This document shows, piece after piece, positions 1 through 5,580 of a stretch of 15,718 bases of DNA (positions are counted from its first letter, which is position 1; every line of letters begins with the position of its first letter). The position numbers and the translations under genes were made by a program. The stretch is from Oscillospiraceae bacterium (GTDB lineage: Bacteria > Bacillota_A > Clostridia > Saccharofermentanales > Saccharofermentanaceae). The notes under the pieces were generated by a model, which did not search any database, was not told where the DNA came from, and worked only from the letters and a program-made list of their open reading frames with translations. The stretch is from contig CADAXO010000048.1 in the NCBI GenBank assembly GCA_902791885.1, forward strand, positions 7,806 through 23,523, written 5' to 3'.

Positions 1-570
1 ATCGCGAAGGCTCAGGATGCCATGAAGCTCGCTACTCAGAAGAAGACTGAGTCCGATGCAAGAGTTGCAGTAGTTAAGGCTGAGGAGAAGGCAAGGAAGG
101 CAGCAGAGGAGTTCGAGCAGGAAGCTAAGAATTCCGCTACACACGCTGAGGAGCTTGCCAAGAGTACAGCTCAGAAGGCCGAGGAAGCGAAGATCGCATC
201 CAAGAAGGCTGAAGAGGCTTACGAGCTCGCCAACAGGAAGAAGAAGGAAGAAGACGACAGACTCGCAGCTGAGAAGGCTGAAGAGGAAGCCAAGATCGCA
301 GCAGCTAAGGCACGTGAGAAGGCTGAGGCAGCAGCGAAGAGAGCTGAGGAAGCTATGGCTGCAGCCCGTAAGGCTGAAGAAGAGGCAAGAGCCGCTGCAG
401 AGATGGCAGCCGCTGAAGCCAAGAAGGCAGAAGAGCTCGCAGCCGAGAAGGCTAAGCTCGACGCTCTGGCTGAGGAAGAGGCAAAGGCAGAGGCAGAGTC
501 CTCAGAGGATGAAGCGCCCGAGGCTGACGCCAAGGCAGATCAGAAGCCTGTTGCCGCAGCAGCGAAGTAA
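1..570 (+). CDS. Ala/Lys/Glu-rich coiled-coil protein, C-terminal part (5' end outside window)
   Basis: The reading frame is open from base 1, so the gene begins upstream of the window; an internal ATG at 22 is not a convincing start because no ribosome binding site precedes it. The visible 189 residues are almost entirely Ala, Lys and Glu in repeating KAEEEAK/AAEKAEE patterns, which predicts one long, highly charged alpha-helical coiled coil, followed by a short acidic stretch (ESSEDEAPEADAKAD) and a PVAAAAK tail. No enzyme motif or membrane segment is visible in this part. Such TolA-like helices serve as spacers or scaffolds in envelope, cytoskeletal or DNA-associated proteins, but low complexity makes homology-based naming unsafe. 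The gene ends with TAA, 27 bases before a terminator. Function not recognised; the coding call itself is secure because the frame stays open and ends at a terminator. Confidence 0.8.
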   Translation: MAKAQDAMKLATQKKTESDARVAVVKAEEKARKAAEEFEQEAKNSATHAEELAKSTAQKAEEAKIASKKAEEAYELANRKKKEEDDRLAAEKAEEEAKIAAAKAREKAEAAAKRAEEAMAAARKAEEEARAAAEMAAAEAKKAEELAAEKAKLDALAEEEAKAEAESSEDEAPEADAKADQKPVAAAAK

Positions 571-597
571 TCGCCGTAACAAATTACCGAATCAGAA

Positions 598-624
598 AGC
601 CGCCGTTTGGCGGCTTTTATTTTG
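598..624 (+). terminator. Rho-independent terminator of the coiled-coil gene
   Basis: A perfect 7-bp stem, AGCCGCC (598-604) with GGCGGCT (609-615), closes a GTTT loop and is followed directly by TTTATTTT. It lies 27 bases after the stop codon of the coiled-coil gene and upstream of the tRNA, so it separates the two transcripts. Confidence 0.85.
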
Positions 625-628
625 GCTG

Positions 629-637
629 TGGTATACT
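629..637 (+). promoter_or_regulatory. Extended -10 promoter of the tRNA-Arg gene
   Basis: TGG-TATACT (629-637) fits an extended -10 element (TGn + TATACT, 5 of 6 consensus). No -35 box is visible at 17 bp upstream, where the terminator stem lies. Transcription from it would start near 644, only a few bases before the mature tRNA 5' end at 647. Confidence 0.45.
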
Positions 638-646
638 TGGTTGTAC

Positions 647-721
647 GCCTCCATAGTTTAATGGATAGAACAGCAGTTTCCGGTACTGCTGGTACGGGTT
701 CGATTCCTGTTGGAGGTGCCA
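647..721 (+). tRNA. tRNA-Arg(CCG)
   Basis: The sequence folds into a full cloverleaf. The acceptor stem is GCCTCCA (647-653) with TGGAGGT (711-717), including one G-T pair. The D arm is GTTT/GAAC around the loop AATGGATA. The anticodon stem is GCAGT (673-677) with ACTGC (685-689), and the loop TTCCGGT places anticodon CCG at 680-682, reading the arginine codon CGG. A 4-nt variable loop and a T arm ACGGG-TTCGATT-CCTGT follow. Discriminator G718 is followed by an encoded CCA (719-721). The gene stands alone between a terminator and a repeat block. Confidence 0.95.
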
Positions 722-738
722 TCCTGTTGGAGGTGCCA
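705..738 (+). repeat. 17-bp tandem duplication of the tRNA-Arg 3' end
   Basis: TCCTGTTGGAGGTGCCA occurs at 705-721, where it is the last 17 bases of the tRNA gene including CCA, and again without any gap at 722-738. Tyrosine-recombinase elements commonly integrate in tRNA 3' ends and leave such direct repeats, so this may be an attachment-site scar; local slippage is the simpler alternative. No integrase gene is present in the window. Confidence 0.85.
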
Positions 739-773
739 AACTCCAGCCTCTCGCTACGTCCTCGCCCCTTCGG

Positions 774-960
774 GTCTGCGGAAGTCCGCTCGAGGGCGTG
801 GCGTTTGGCACTACTGGCGCTGCGCGTCTGCGGAGGTCGCTTCGAAAGGGGAGCAATTGGCGCTATTTAGCTTGTGCGGAAGTCCGCTCGAGGGGTCGTT
901 CAAAACACCTGCTTGCTCGAGTCCTCGCCACTAACGTGTCTGCGGAGGTCGCGACGCAGG
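774..960 (+). repeat. A-B-A-B block of four related GC-rich repeats
   Basis: Four diverged copies of a TGCGGARGTC core lie downstream of the tRNA. Copies 1 (777-796) and 3 (875-894) share 20 identical bases, TGCGGAAGTCCGCTCGAGGG, which contain the small hairpin GCGGA-AG-TCCGC. Copies 2 (826-840) and 4 (938-952) share GTCTGCGGAGGTCGC. The alternation suggests duplication of a roughly 100-bp unit. Two larger inverted repeats enclose copies 1 and 4: GTGCCAAAC (733-741) with GTTTGGCAC (803-811), and AAAACACCTGC (902-912) with GCAGGTGTTTT (956-966). TCCTCGCC occurs within both (759-766 and 922-929). No coding sequence with a ribosome site was found here. It could be a structured RNA trailing the tRNA transcript or the relic of a mobile repeat. 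Confidence 0.7.
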
Positions 961-967
961 TGTTTTT
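902..967. terminator. Bidirectional terminator between the tRNA/repeat transcript and the DUF3021 gene
   Basis: An 11-bp perfect inverted repeat, AAAACACCTGC (902-912) and GCAGGTGTTTT (956-966), ends in five T on the plus strand (963-967) and four on the minus strand. It sits 8 bp beyond the stop codon of the minus-strand DUF3021 gene, as expected for a shared terminator of convergent transcripts. The 43-nt loop is unusually long and holds one repeat copy. Confidence 0.6.
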
Positions 968-974
968 CACTCCA

Positions 975-1394
975 CTACTGTTTATTCTTTTCTTGGATCT
1001 CTTTGATGAGCTTATCCTGCTTCTTCGCATCTTTGAAGACGCGGTAGTAGTAGAAGCCTGCACCGAGGATATAGACGATGACGAATGATCTTATAAACTC
1101 GAACCAGCCTCTGGGGGATACGGGCTCGATCAGACTTATGATGAAAACGACCAGGCAACAAAGTCCTAAGGATACGACGAACTGAATGAGGATCATCGTG
1201 AGGGGACTGAAGCGGGTCAGAAGCTTATGCAGCGACAGGACAAAGACCGCGATGGCACAGAAGACGAACATAGCTATTACGTTAGCGTTGCTGGTCTCGC
1301 TTCCGTAGAAGAAATTAGTGATCGCTCCGACTACGGAGATTATCGTATAGGCGCAGCACAGCTCCACCAATGTCTCTTTCAGGTACTCTCTCAT
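975..1394 (-). CDS. DUF3021 family membrane protein (LytTR partner)
   Basis: This 139-residue protein has four hydrophobic segments (about 11-30, 38-57, 65-89, 100-120) and a short charged C-terminal tail (KDAKKQDKLIKEIQEKNKQ), which is the size and layout of DUF3021 proteins. In Firmicutes these are typically encoded right after a small LytTR DNA-binding protein and are thought to hold that regulator inactive at the membrane, as in LytTR regulatory systems such as HdrRM and BrsRM of Streptococcus mutans. Here the start codon overlaps the stop of the LytTR gene (ATGA at 1391-1394), implying translational coupling. It is the last gene of a three-gene operon and ends just before a bidirectional terminator. 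The family call rests on pattern and context; its ligand or signal is unknown. Confidence 0.8.
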   Translation of the reverse strand: MREYLKETLVELCCAYTIISVVGAITNFFYGSETSNANVIAMFVFCAIAVFVLSLHKLLTRFSPLTMILIQFVVSLGLCCLVVFIISLIEPVSPRGWFEFIRSFVIVYILGAGFYYYRVFKDAKKQDKLIKEIQEKNKQ

Positions 1395-1838
1395 TCTGAT
1401 AATCTCCTCATTCTCTGAAGATACTCCGTGAAGCTCTTCTTGTAGGATCTGTTGATGCAGATCCTCTCGCCGTTATCGAACGAAGCGTAGACCTTCATGT
1501 TGAGGTCGGGCTTCAGCTGCTTGATCTTATAGATATTGACGAGGTTTGTTCCACAGCTGCTCCTCGCAGGATGCGAGGGTGGTCATGAGACGGTAAACAC
1601 CGGTTCCGGTATAAGCAAACAGCTTGCGGTCGATGTGATCGAGATAGTAGATCTCCTTGGGGTCTAAGATGATCTCTTCCCCGTCGTCGAGATCTTCATC
1701 GGCAGGACGCCCCGCGAGTGCAGGGCGTTCCGAGTTTACTGAATCTATGATCTGTCTGATCGCGGGACGCATCTTGGAATAGTAGACATCCACGCGTTCC
1801 TCGGCTAATTTGTTGTCTTCGTAAAGGTTAAGTTTCAT
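1391..1838 (-). pseudogene. LytTR-domain transcription regulator, interrupted by a one-base frameshift
   Basis: Translation from ATG 1838 gives a short N-terminal segment and then the LytTR fold (EEIILDPKEIYYLDHIDRKL, RLMTTLASCEEQL). The frame then stops at 1527 after only 103 residues. One frame over, beginning near 1549-1553 at GGAACAAAC, the domain continues smoothly (TNLVNIYKIKQLKPDL, then NMKVYASFDNGERICINRSY) to a TGA at 1391-1393 that overlaps the DUF3021 start. Removing one base restores a protein of about 148 residues, the normal size for a stand-alone LytTR regulator of this type. AGGAG lies 5 nt before the start, and the start directly follows the hydrolase stop (TGA-ATG, no gap). 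No long homopolymer or classical slippery heptamer is present, so either a real inactivating insertion or a sequence error is likelier than programmed frameshifting. It lacks a receiver domain. Confidence 0.85.
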
Positions 1839-2795
1839 TCATACTCCTACTGATGAAAGGAAGTTCTCCACGCTGTTCATATATCCCTCGGAGTCATCGA
1901 TGATGCCTTCAATATGAGCGCTGTTTACGTGAATGATGTCGCTTCCTTCGCTGGTAATATTACCATAAATCTGCTCAACGTACTCCGGGAGGCATACTTC
2001 GTCCTGATCCGAAACGATGATGAGAACGGGGGTCTTGATATCGGAAGCTACTGCGATCGTGTCACCGTCATCGTAATCGATACCCTCGAAAGTGTTCATG
2101 AAAGCCTTGCTTGTGCCGATGAGGTAGTTGGTCATAGGGGAGTAAGCATTTTCGACGCTCTCGCCGAACGAGAGGCGGAGCATGAGTTCCATGCCGGGTA
2201 CGGGGGAGTCGCAGATGACCGCATCAGCTGCCTCTGCTTCGCCCGGGGTAACGTTAGCTGCGTAGATGACCGTTGTCTGTGCGCCCATGGACTGACCGTG
2301 TACTACAACTTCGCTGTAGCCCAGAGTCTGTCTTGCGTATGCGACCATAGCTTCTACGTCGAGCTCCTCGTTGATGCCGAATGTGACACGGTCGTCGGCA
2401 TTCTCTCCGCAGCCTCTCTGATCGAACGCGATAACATCAAATCCGTCCTGAAGATAACCTTCTGCGAGAGGGTAGGCGCTGACTCTGTCTCCGCCTGCGC
2501 CGTGTACGAGGATGATGCATGTTTTGCTCCCCTGCTCGAAAAGCGTACCGGGTACGATATTTCCGTCTTCGGCTTCAGCGCTGATCTCAACTCCGCTGTA
2601 TGTCTCGTTGAATGAATCAAGATCATATCCCCAGACCTCGAGCTGCTTTAAGCTGTTGTTATGTGTATCCTTGCCTTCGTTCTGATGGAGGATCCTGTCT
2701 GAGATGTATCCGCCCATTGCGATGGATCCGCCGATAGTAAGTGCTGCGATTACGCTTGTTGTTATGATCAATCCCTTAATAACCTTGTTCTTCAT
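1839..2795 (-). CDS. Membrane-anchored alpha/beta hydrolase, first gene of LytTR operon
   Basis: The 318-residue product begins with an uncleaved signal-anchor-like segment (residues about 7-30, IKGLIITTSVIAALTIGG) and then an alpha/beta hydrolase fold, so the enzyme should face the outside of the cell. The oxyanion region ILVHGAGGD is at 95-103, nucleophile Ser169 lies in GQSMG, the acid is probably Asp265 in SDQDEV, and His294 is in SAHIEG. The layout is like Bacillus YqkD-type hydrolases; the substrate cannot be read from the sequence. I chose ATG 2795 because AAGGAG precedes it by about 8 nt; a longer frame to 2861 would start upstream of the predicted promoter. The LytTR gene follows with no gap, so hydrolase, regulator and DUF3021 protein should be made together. 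Confidence 0.85.
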   Translation of the reverse strand: MKNKVIKGLIITTSVIAALTIGGSIAMGGYISDRILHQNEGKDTHNNSLKQLEVWGYDLDSFNETYSGVEISAEAEDGNIVPGTLFEQGSKTCIILVHGAGGDRVSAYPLAEGYLQDGFDVIAFDQRGCGENADDRVTFGINEELDVEAMVAYARQTLGYSEVVVHGQSMGAQTTVIYAANVTPGEAEAADAVICDSPVPGMELMLRLSFGESVENAYSPMTNYLIGTSKAFMNTFEGIDYDDGDTIAVASDIKTPVLIIVSDQDEVCLPEYVEQIYGNITSEGSDIIHVNSAHIEGIIDDSEGYMNSVENFLSSVGV

Positions 2796-2828
2796 TGTTG
2801 TAACTCCTTGTTTTGCTTTGATGAGCTC

Positions 2829-2857
2829 ACTATAGCAAAGCCCGAAACGGCGTGTAG
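2829..2857 (-). promoter_or_regulatory. Promoter of the hydrolase-LytTR-DUF3021 operon
   Basis: On the minus strand an extended -10 element TGC-TATAGT (2837-2829) is preceded at 17 bp by only a poor -35 (CTACAC, 2857-2852). The predicted start near 2822 leaves a 27-nt leader with the AAGGAG site. A weak -35 with tandem operator repeats 10 bp further upstream fits an activator-dependent promoter. Confidence 0.6.
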
Positions 2858-2867
2858 GCAAATCTGC

Positions 2868-2898
2868 ACAAGTTGCAATTGAGGACGTACAAGTTGCA
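2868..2898 (-). promoter_or_regulatory. Candidate LytTR binding site: two 10-bp direct repeats 21 bp apart
   Basis: ACAAGTTGCA occurs at 2868-2877 and again at 2889-2898 (TGCAACTTGT when read toward the operon). The start-to-start distance is exactly 21 bp, two helical turns, and the near repeat ends about 33 bp upstream of the -10 box. LytTR regulators (AgrA, ComE, HdrR/BrsR type) bind as dimers to such spaced direct repeats. The site stands before the operon encoding the LytTR protein, which suggests autoregulation. Binding itself is inferred. Confidence 0.65.
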
Positions 2899-2942
2899 TT
2901 TGCAGAGGCAAAACATCAGTAAATATGAGGCTGTAAGACTAT

Positions 2943-2962
2943 ATATAGACAGCCGTCTATAT
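2943..2962. promoter_or_regulatory. Palindrome upstream of the Na/Pi cotransporter promoter
   Basis: ATATAGAC (2943-2950) and GTCTATAT (2955-2962) form a perfect 8-bp inverted repeat around AGCC. It ends 14 bp before the -35 box at 2977, a position suited to an activator or operator. No regulator in the window can be assigned to it. Confidence 0.5.
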
Positions 2963-2976
2963 GACAAAATGCACGT

Positions 2977-3005
2977 TTTACAAACGCGCATCGGGAATCT
3001 ATAAT
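2977..3005 (+). promoter_or_regulatory. Near-consensus sigma-A promoter of the Na/Pi cotransporter
   Basis: TTTACA (2977-2982), a 17-bp spacer and TATAAT (3000-3005) form an almost perfect promoter. Transcription would start about 3012, only a few bases before the chosen ATG at 3015, leaving essentially no leader. Confidence 0.75.
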
Positions 3006-3014
3006 ACAGGGTAT

Positions 3015-4775
3015 ATGGATATATTCAGTTTTATAACTTTGTTTGGCGGATTGGCATTCTTCCTTTACGGAATGCATCTTCTGTCCGAGTCTTTGAAGAA
3101 GACGGCCGGCGGCAGGCTTGAGAAGCTTCTCAAGAAAGCCACGAATAATTCATTCAAGGGACTCCTCATAGGTGTCCTTATTACGATTGCTATCCAATCC
3201 TCATCTGCAATGACCGTTATGCTCGTCGGTTTTGTTAACTCGGGCATCATGGAACTGTCGCAGACTGTAGGTGTTATCTTCGGATCTGATATAGGAACTA
3301 CACTTACTGCATGGATCCTGTCGCTTTCCGGTATCAACAGTGACGGTAATGTATTGCTGAAGCTTCTTGAGCCTAAGTGCTTCTCACTTATCTTCGCCCT
3401 TATAGGTATCATTCTTATTATGGCTTCGAAGAAGCAGAGACGTAAGGATATCGGCATGATGCTCGTAGGCTTCGGAATCCTTATGCAGGGAATGACGATG
3501 ATGAGTTCTTCCATGACTCCTCTTCGTGATTCCGAGAGCTTCTTGAATATCCTTACAGCTTTCAGAAATCCACTGCTCGGTGTACTTGCAGGTGCACTCG
3601 TAACGGCAGTTATCCAAAGTTCAGCGGCTTCGATCGGTATCCTGCAGTCCTTGTCTTTGACAGGAAGCCTTACATACGGCATGGCTATCCCGATCATCAT
3701 GGGTGCCAATATCGGAACGTGTGCCACAGCTGTTCTGTCATCCATCGGTGTTAACCGCGATGCGAAGAGAGTTACGGCCATCCATGTTGCCATCAAGGTC
3801 ATCGGTACGGTGTTCTGGCTCGTAGTCTTCTACTCGCTCGATGCGATATTTGATTTCGAATTCCTTGATACCACTATCGGCATCGTCGGAATCGCTGCTT
3901 TCCACTCTGTATTTAATATAGGTAATACCTTATTGCTGTTCCCGTTCAGACACCGTCTCGTTAACCTTGCTAAGATCATCGTCAAGGAGACAGACGAGGA
4001 GCAGGAGTTTAAGCTCGATGAACGTCTCATGACTTCACCTCCTATCGCTGTTTCCGAGTGTACGAACTCCATGATCAAGATGGTCGGAAAGGCCCAGAAC
4101 GGTCTTGATAAGTCGACAGATATGCTCCTTAACGGTTATAACGACGAAGATTATGAATTCATCAAGAAGAACGAAGAGAAGGTCGACAGTTACGAGGACG
4201 TTATCGGTTCGTTCCTTATGAAGCTCACGACGACACATCACCTCTCCGTTGAGGATAAGAACAGATCTTCCAAGATGCTTCAGGCTGTAGGAGAGTTCGA
4301 GCGTATTGCCGACCATGCGAACTATATGGCTAATTCCGCCGAGGAGATCGCAAGAAAGAAGATCGTATTCTCTCCTGACGCGAACGATGAGATCAGGCGC
4401 ATCATCTCCGCAGTTAAGGAGATCTACACCAAGACGATCGAGTGTTATCTTAACGACGATCCGGAGATGACCAAGGAGATCGGACCTCTCCGTATCGTAA
4501 TAAGCGAGATGTGCGACTCTTACAAGGCTAATCACGTCGAAAGGCTTGCGGCTGGTATCTGCGAGCCCGGACACGGCTTCGTATATAACGACATACTCTA
4601 CAGCTGCGGAAGGATCGCCGACCACAGCATGAACATCGCGGCTATCGTGTACCGTTTCAAGTCCCTGAATAAAGGCGACACTTATATGCACGACTTCAAG
4701 CAGCGTAAGGATGCCGAGAGCGAGGCGCTTTACAGAAAGTATCTCGACAAGTACGTAAAGTCGGATAACGTCTGA
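3015..4775 (+). CDS. Na+/phosphate cotransporter with C-terminal PhoU-like domain
   Basis: The 586-residue protein carries the two inverted Na_Pi_cotrans repeats: QSSSA at 61-65 with GSDIGTT at 90-96, and QSSAA at 201-205 with GANIGT at 230-235. About eight membrane segments lie within residues 1-325. The remaining residues, about 350-560, are soluble and helical, with the PhoU-like pattern of NptA-type bacterial transporters (for example GEFERIADHANYMANSAEEI). It should import phosphate driven by sodium at the cytoplasmic membrane, the PhoU-like tail probably modulating activity. An upstream ATG at 2961 is in frame but has no ribosome site, and the strong promoter (2977-3005) lies inside that extension; MDIFSF at 3015 matches the family N-terminus. 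Only a weak AGGG precedes it. A bidirectional terminator follows. Confidence 0.92.
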   Translation: MDIFSFITLFGGLAFFLYGMHLLSESLKKTAGGRLEKLLKKATNNSFKGLLIGVLITIAIQSSSAMTVMLVGFVNSGIMELSQTVGVIFGSDIGTTLTAWILSLSGINSDGNVLLKLLEPKCFSLIFALIGIILIMASKKQRRKDIGMMLVGFGILMQGMTMMSSSMTPLRDSESFLNILTAFRNPLLGVLAGALVTAVIQSSAASIGILQSLSLTGSLTYGMAIPIIMGANIGTCATAVLSSIGVNRDAKRVTAIHVAIKVIGTVFWLVVFYSLDAIFDFEFLDTTIGIVGIAAFHSVFNIGNTLLLFPFRHRLVNLAKIIVKETDEEQEFKLDERLMTSPPIAVSECTNSMIKMVGKAQNGLDKSTDMLLNGYNDEDYEFIKKNEEKVDSYEDVIGSFLMKLTTTHHLSVEDKNRSSKMLQAVGEFERIADHANYMANSAEEIARKKIVFSPDANDEIRRIISAVKEIYTKTIECYLNDDPEMTKEIGPLRIVISEMCDSYKANHVERLAAGICEPGHGFVYNDILYSCGRIADHSMNIAAIVYRFKSLNKGDTYMHDFKQRKDAESEALYRKYLDKYVKSDNV

Positions 4776-4791
4776 ACTGAAGAGCAATAGA

Positions 4792-4822
4792 AAAGGGACT
4801 GCCGTTTGACAGTCCCTTTATT
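4792..4822. terminator. Bidirectional terminator between the cotransporter and the lipoprotein gene
   Basis: AAAGGGACTG (4792-4801) and CAGTCCCTTT (4810-4819) form a perfect 10-bp stem with an 8-nt loop; the plus strand continues TTTATT and the minus strand ends in TTTT. It lies 16 bp after the cotransporter stop and 20 bp beyond the convergent lipoprotein stop. Confidence 0.9.
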
Positions 4823-4842
4823 AATTCTTCAACTAAGAAATA

Positions 4843-5355
4843 TCAGTTCTTTGTGAGCTCCATTGTCTCTTCGCTTGTAACAATAGTGAGTGTGTCACCG
4901 TCGATAGAGTATGTAGCTGTGTCTTCCTCCTCGGAAATCTCAACCATAACAACTGTGAGGTTCTCACCGTCAGCAGAGTAAGCGATATCAAATACTGTTG
5001 TGTTGTCCTCAACGACAATCTCAACAGAACCTGTGTTGTCGTCGTTGAATGTGTAAGTTACATCTGCTTCTTCACCCTGTAAAGACCAGGAACCGATGAG
5101 AGCCTCATCGATCTCACCATCGAGTGCGATCTGGGAAGCTTCTGCGGAAGCCTCTGTCTCTTCAGCCTCTGTTGTCTCTGCAACTGTCTCTTCAACAGTT
5201 GTCTCAGCAGCTGTTTCCTCAACTGTTGTCTCTGCAACTGTCTCGGAAGCCTCAGCGCTTGTCTCGGCAGCTGTCTCAGAGCATGCAGCAACGCTCATAG
5301 CCATAGCAGCAACAACAGATGCTGCCAATACATTCTTAATAATGTTCTTCTTCAT
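4843..5355 (-). CDS. Small secreted lipoprotein with Thr/Glu-rich linker and beta-rich C-terminal domain
   Basis: The 170-residue product starts with a lipoprotein signal peptide (MKKNIIKNVLAASVV, lipobox V22-A-A-C25), so Cys25 should be lipidated and anchored on the outer face of the membrane. Residues 26-80 are a low-complexity linker built on AETTVEET repeats; in DNA the 20-mer at 5171-5190 recurs at 5225-5244, 54 bp (18 codons) apart. Residues about 82-170 (LIGSWSLQGEEADVTYTFND, then YSADGENLTVVM, TYSIDGDTLTI) look like the small beta-sheet domain of Firmicute DUF5640-type lipoproteins. ATG 5355 is preferred over ATG 5364 because AAGGA lies about 10 nt from the former but only 2 nt from the latter. 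A good promoter and a leader hairpin precede it. Function unknown. Confidence 0.85.
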   Translation of the reverse strand: MKKNIIKNVLAASVVAAMAMSVAACSETAAETSAEASETVAETTVEETAAETTVEETVAETTEAEETEASAEASQIALDGEIDEALIGSWSLQGEEADVTYTFNDDNTGSVEIVVEDNTTVFDIAYSADGENLTVVMVEISEEEDTATYSIDGDTLTIVTSEETMELTKN

Positions 5356-5372
5356 ATACTTCATTTCCTTTC

Positions 5373-5394
5373 TTTCAGGCGTTTTTGCCTGAAA
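5373..5394 (-). promoter_or_regulatory. Hairpin at the 5' end of the lipoprotein mRNA
   Basis: TTTCAGGC and GCCTGAAA form a perfect 8-bp stem around a 6-nt loop (5394-5373 in transcript direction). It begins about 2 nt after the predicted transcription start (about 5396) and ends 2 nt before the AAGGA ribosome site. Stem-loops at mRNA 5' ends often protect from decay; it could also tune ribosome access. There is no U tail on either strand, so it is not a terminator. Confidence 0.6.
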
Positions 5395-5402
5395 CCTGTT
5401 TG

Positions 5403-5430
5403 ATTATACGCCTGTGGTATATGCGGACAA
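5403..5430 (-). promoter_or_regulatory. Promoter of the lipoprotein gene
   Basis: On the minus strand TTGTCC (5430-5425), a 16-bp spacer and a perfect TATAAT (5408-5403) precede the gene, giving a start near 5396 and a leader of about 40 nt. Confidence 0.7.
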
Positions 5431-5506
5431 TTAATAGTTCAACCAATTTAACGGCTGTTTGAATCAGGAATTTGATAGGAATTAACAGATTTAGAGCAAA
5501 AAGGGC

Positions 5507-5535
5507 TTTACAAAAGAAAGGTAATATATTACTCT
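5507..5535 (+). promoter_or_regulatory. Promoter of the marR-like/flavodoxin operon
   Basis: TTTACA (5507-5512) is followed at 17 bp by TACTCT (5530-5535), predicting a start near 5542. The first operator palindrome covers the spacer and -10 edge, and the second lies just past the start. Confidence 0.55.
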
Positions 5536-5557
5536 TATTAAGAAAGTAATATATTAC
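5521..5557. promoter_or_regulatory. Twin palindromic operators GTAATATATTAC
   Basis: The perfect 12-bp palindrome GTAATATATTAC occurs twice, at 5521-5532 and 5546-5557, 25 bp apart; the second extends to a 16-bp perfect palindrome AAGTAATATATTACTT (5544-5559). They flank the predicted transcription start directly upstream of the MarR gene, the usual place for MarR autorepression. Confidence 0.8.
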
Positions 5558-5580
5558 TTATATCAAGGAGATAAACCGCC

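Noticed and set aside
155..661. Arg-rich open frame overlapping the coiled-coil gene, and a Ser/Ala-rich antisense frame at 219-533
   Set aside because: Both are by-products of the GCN/AAG/GAG bias of the coiled-coil gene; neither has a ribosome site or a protein-like composition.
774..960. Possible CRISPR array
   Set aside because: The copies are diverged, alternate between two types, have irregular spacing and no adjacent cas genes; they look like a duplicated structured unit.
607..1088. Several open frames across the tRNA and repeat block
   Set aside because: They run through the tRNA gene or the repeats, lack ribosome sites and show no recognisable domain.
1914..2615. 233-codon plus-strand frame
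   Set aside because: It lies antisense to the conserved membrane-anchored hydrolase, has no ribosome site and no family resemblance.
3065..3802. 245-codon minus-strand frame, and another at 4035-4787
   Set aside because: Both are antisense to the Na/Pi cotransporter, whose motifs fix the true strand and frame.
5373..5394. Terminator reading toward the MarR gene or the lipoprotein
   Set aside because: The perfect stem has no T tract on either strand and sits inside the predicted lipoprotein leader.
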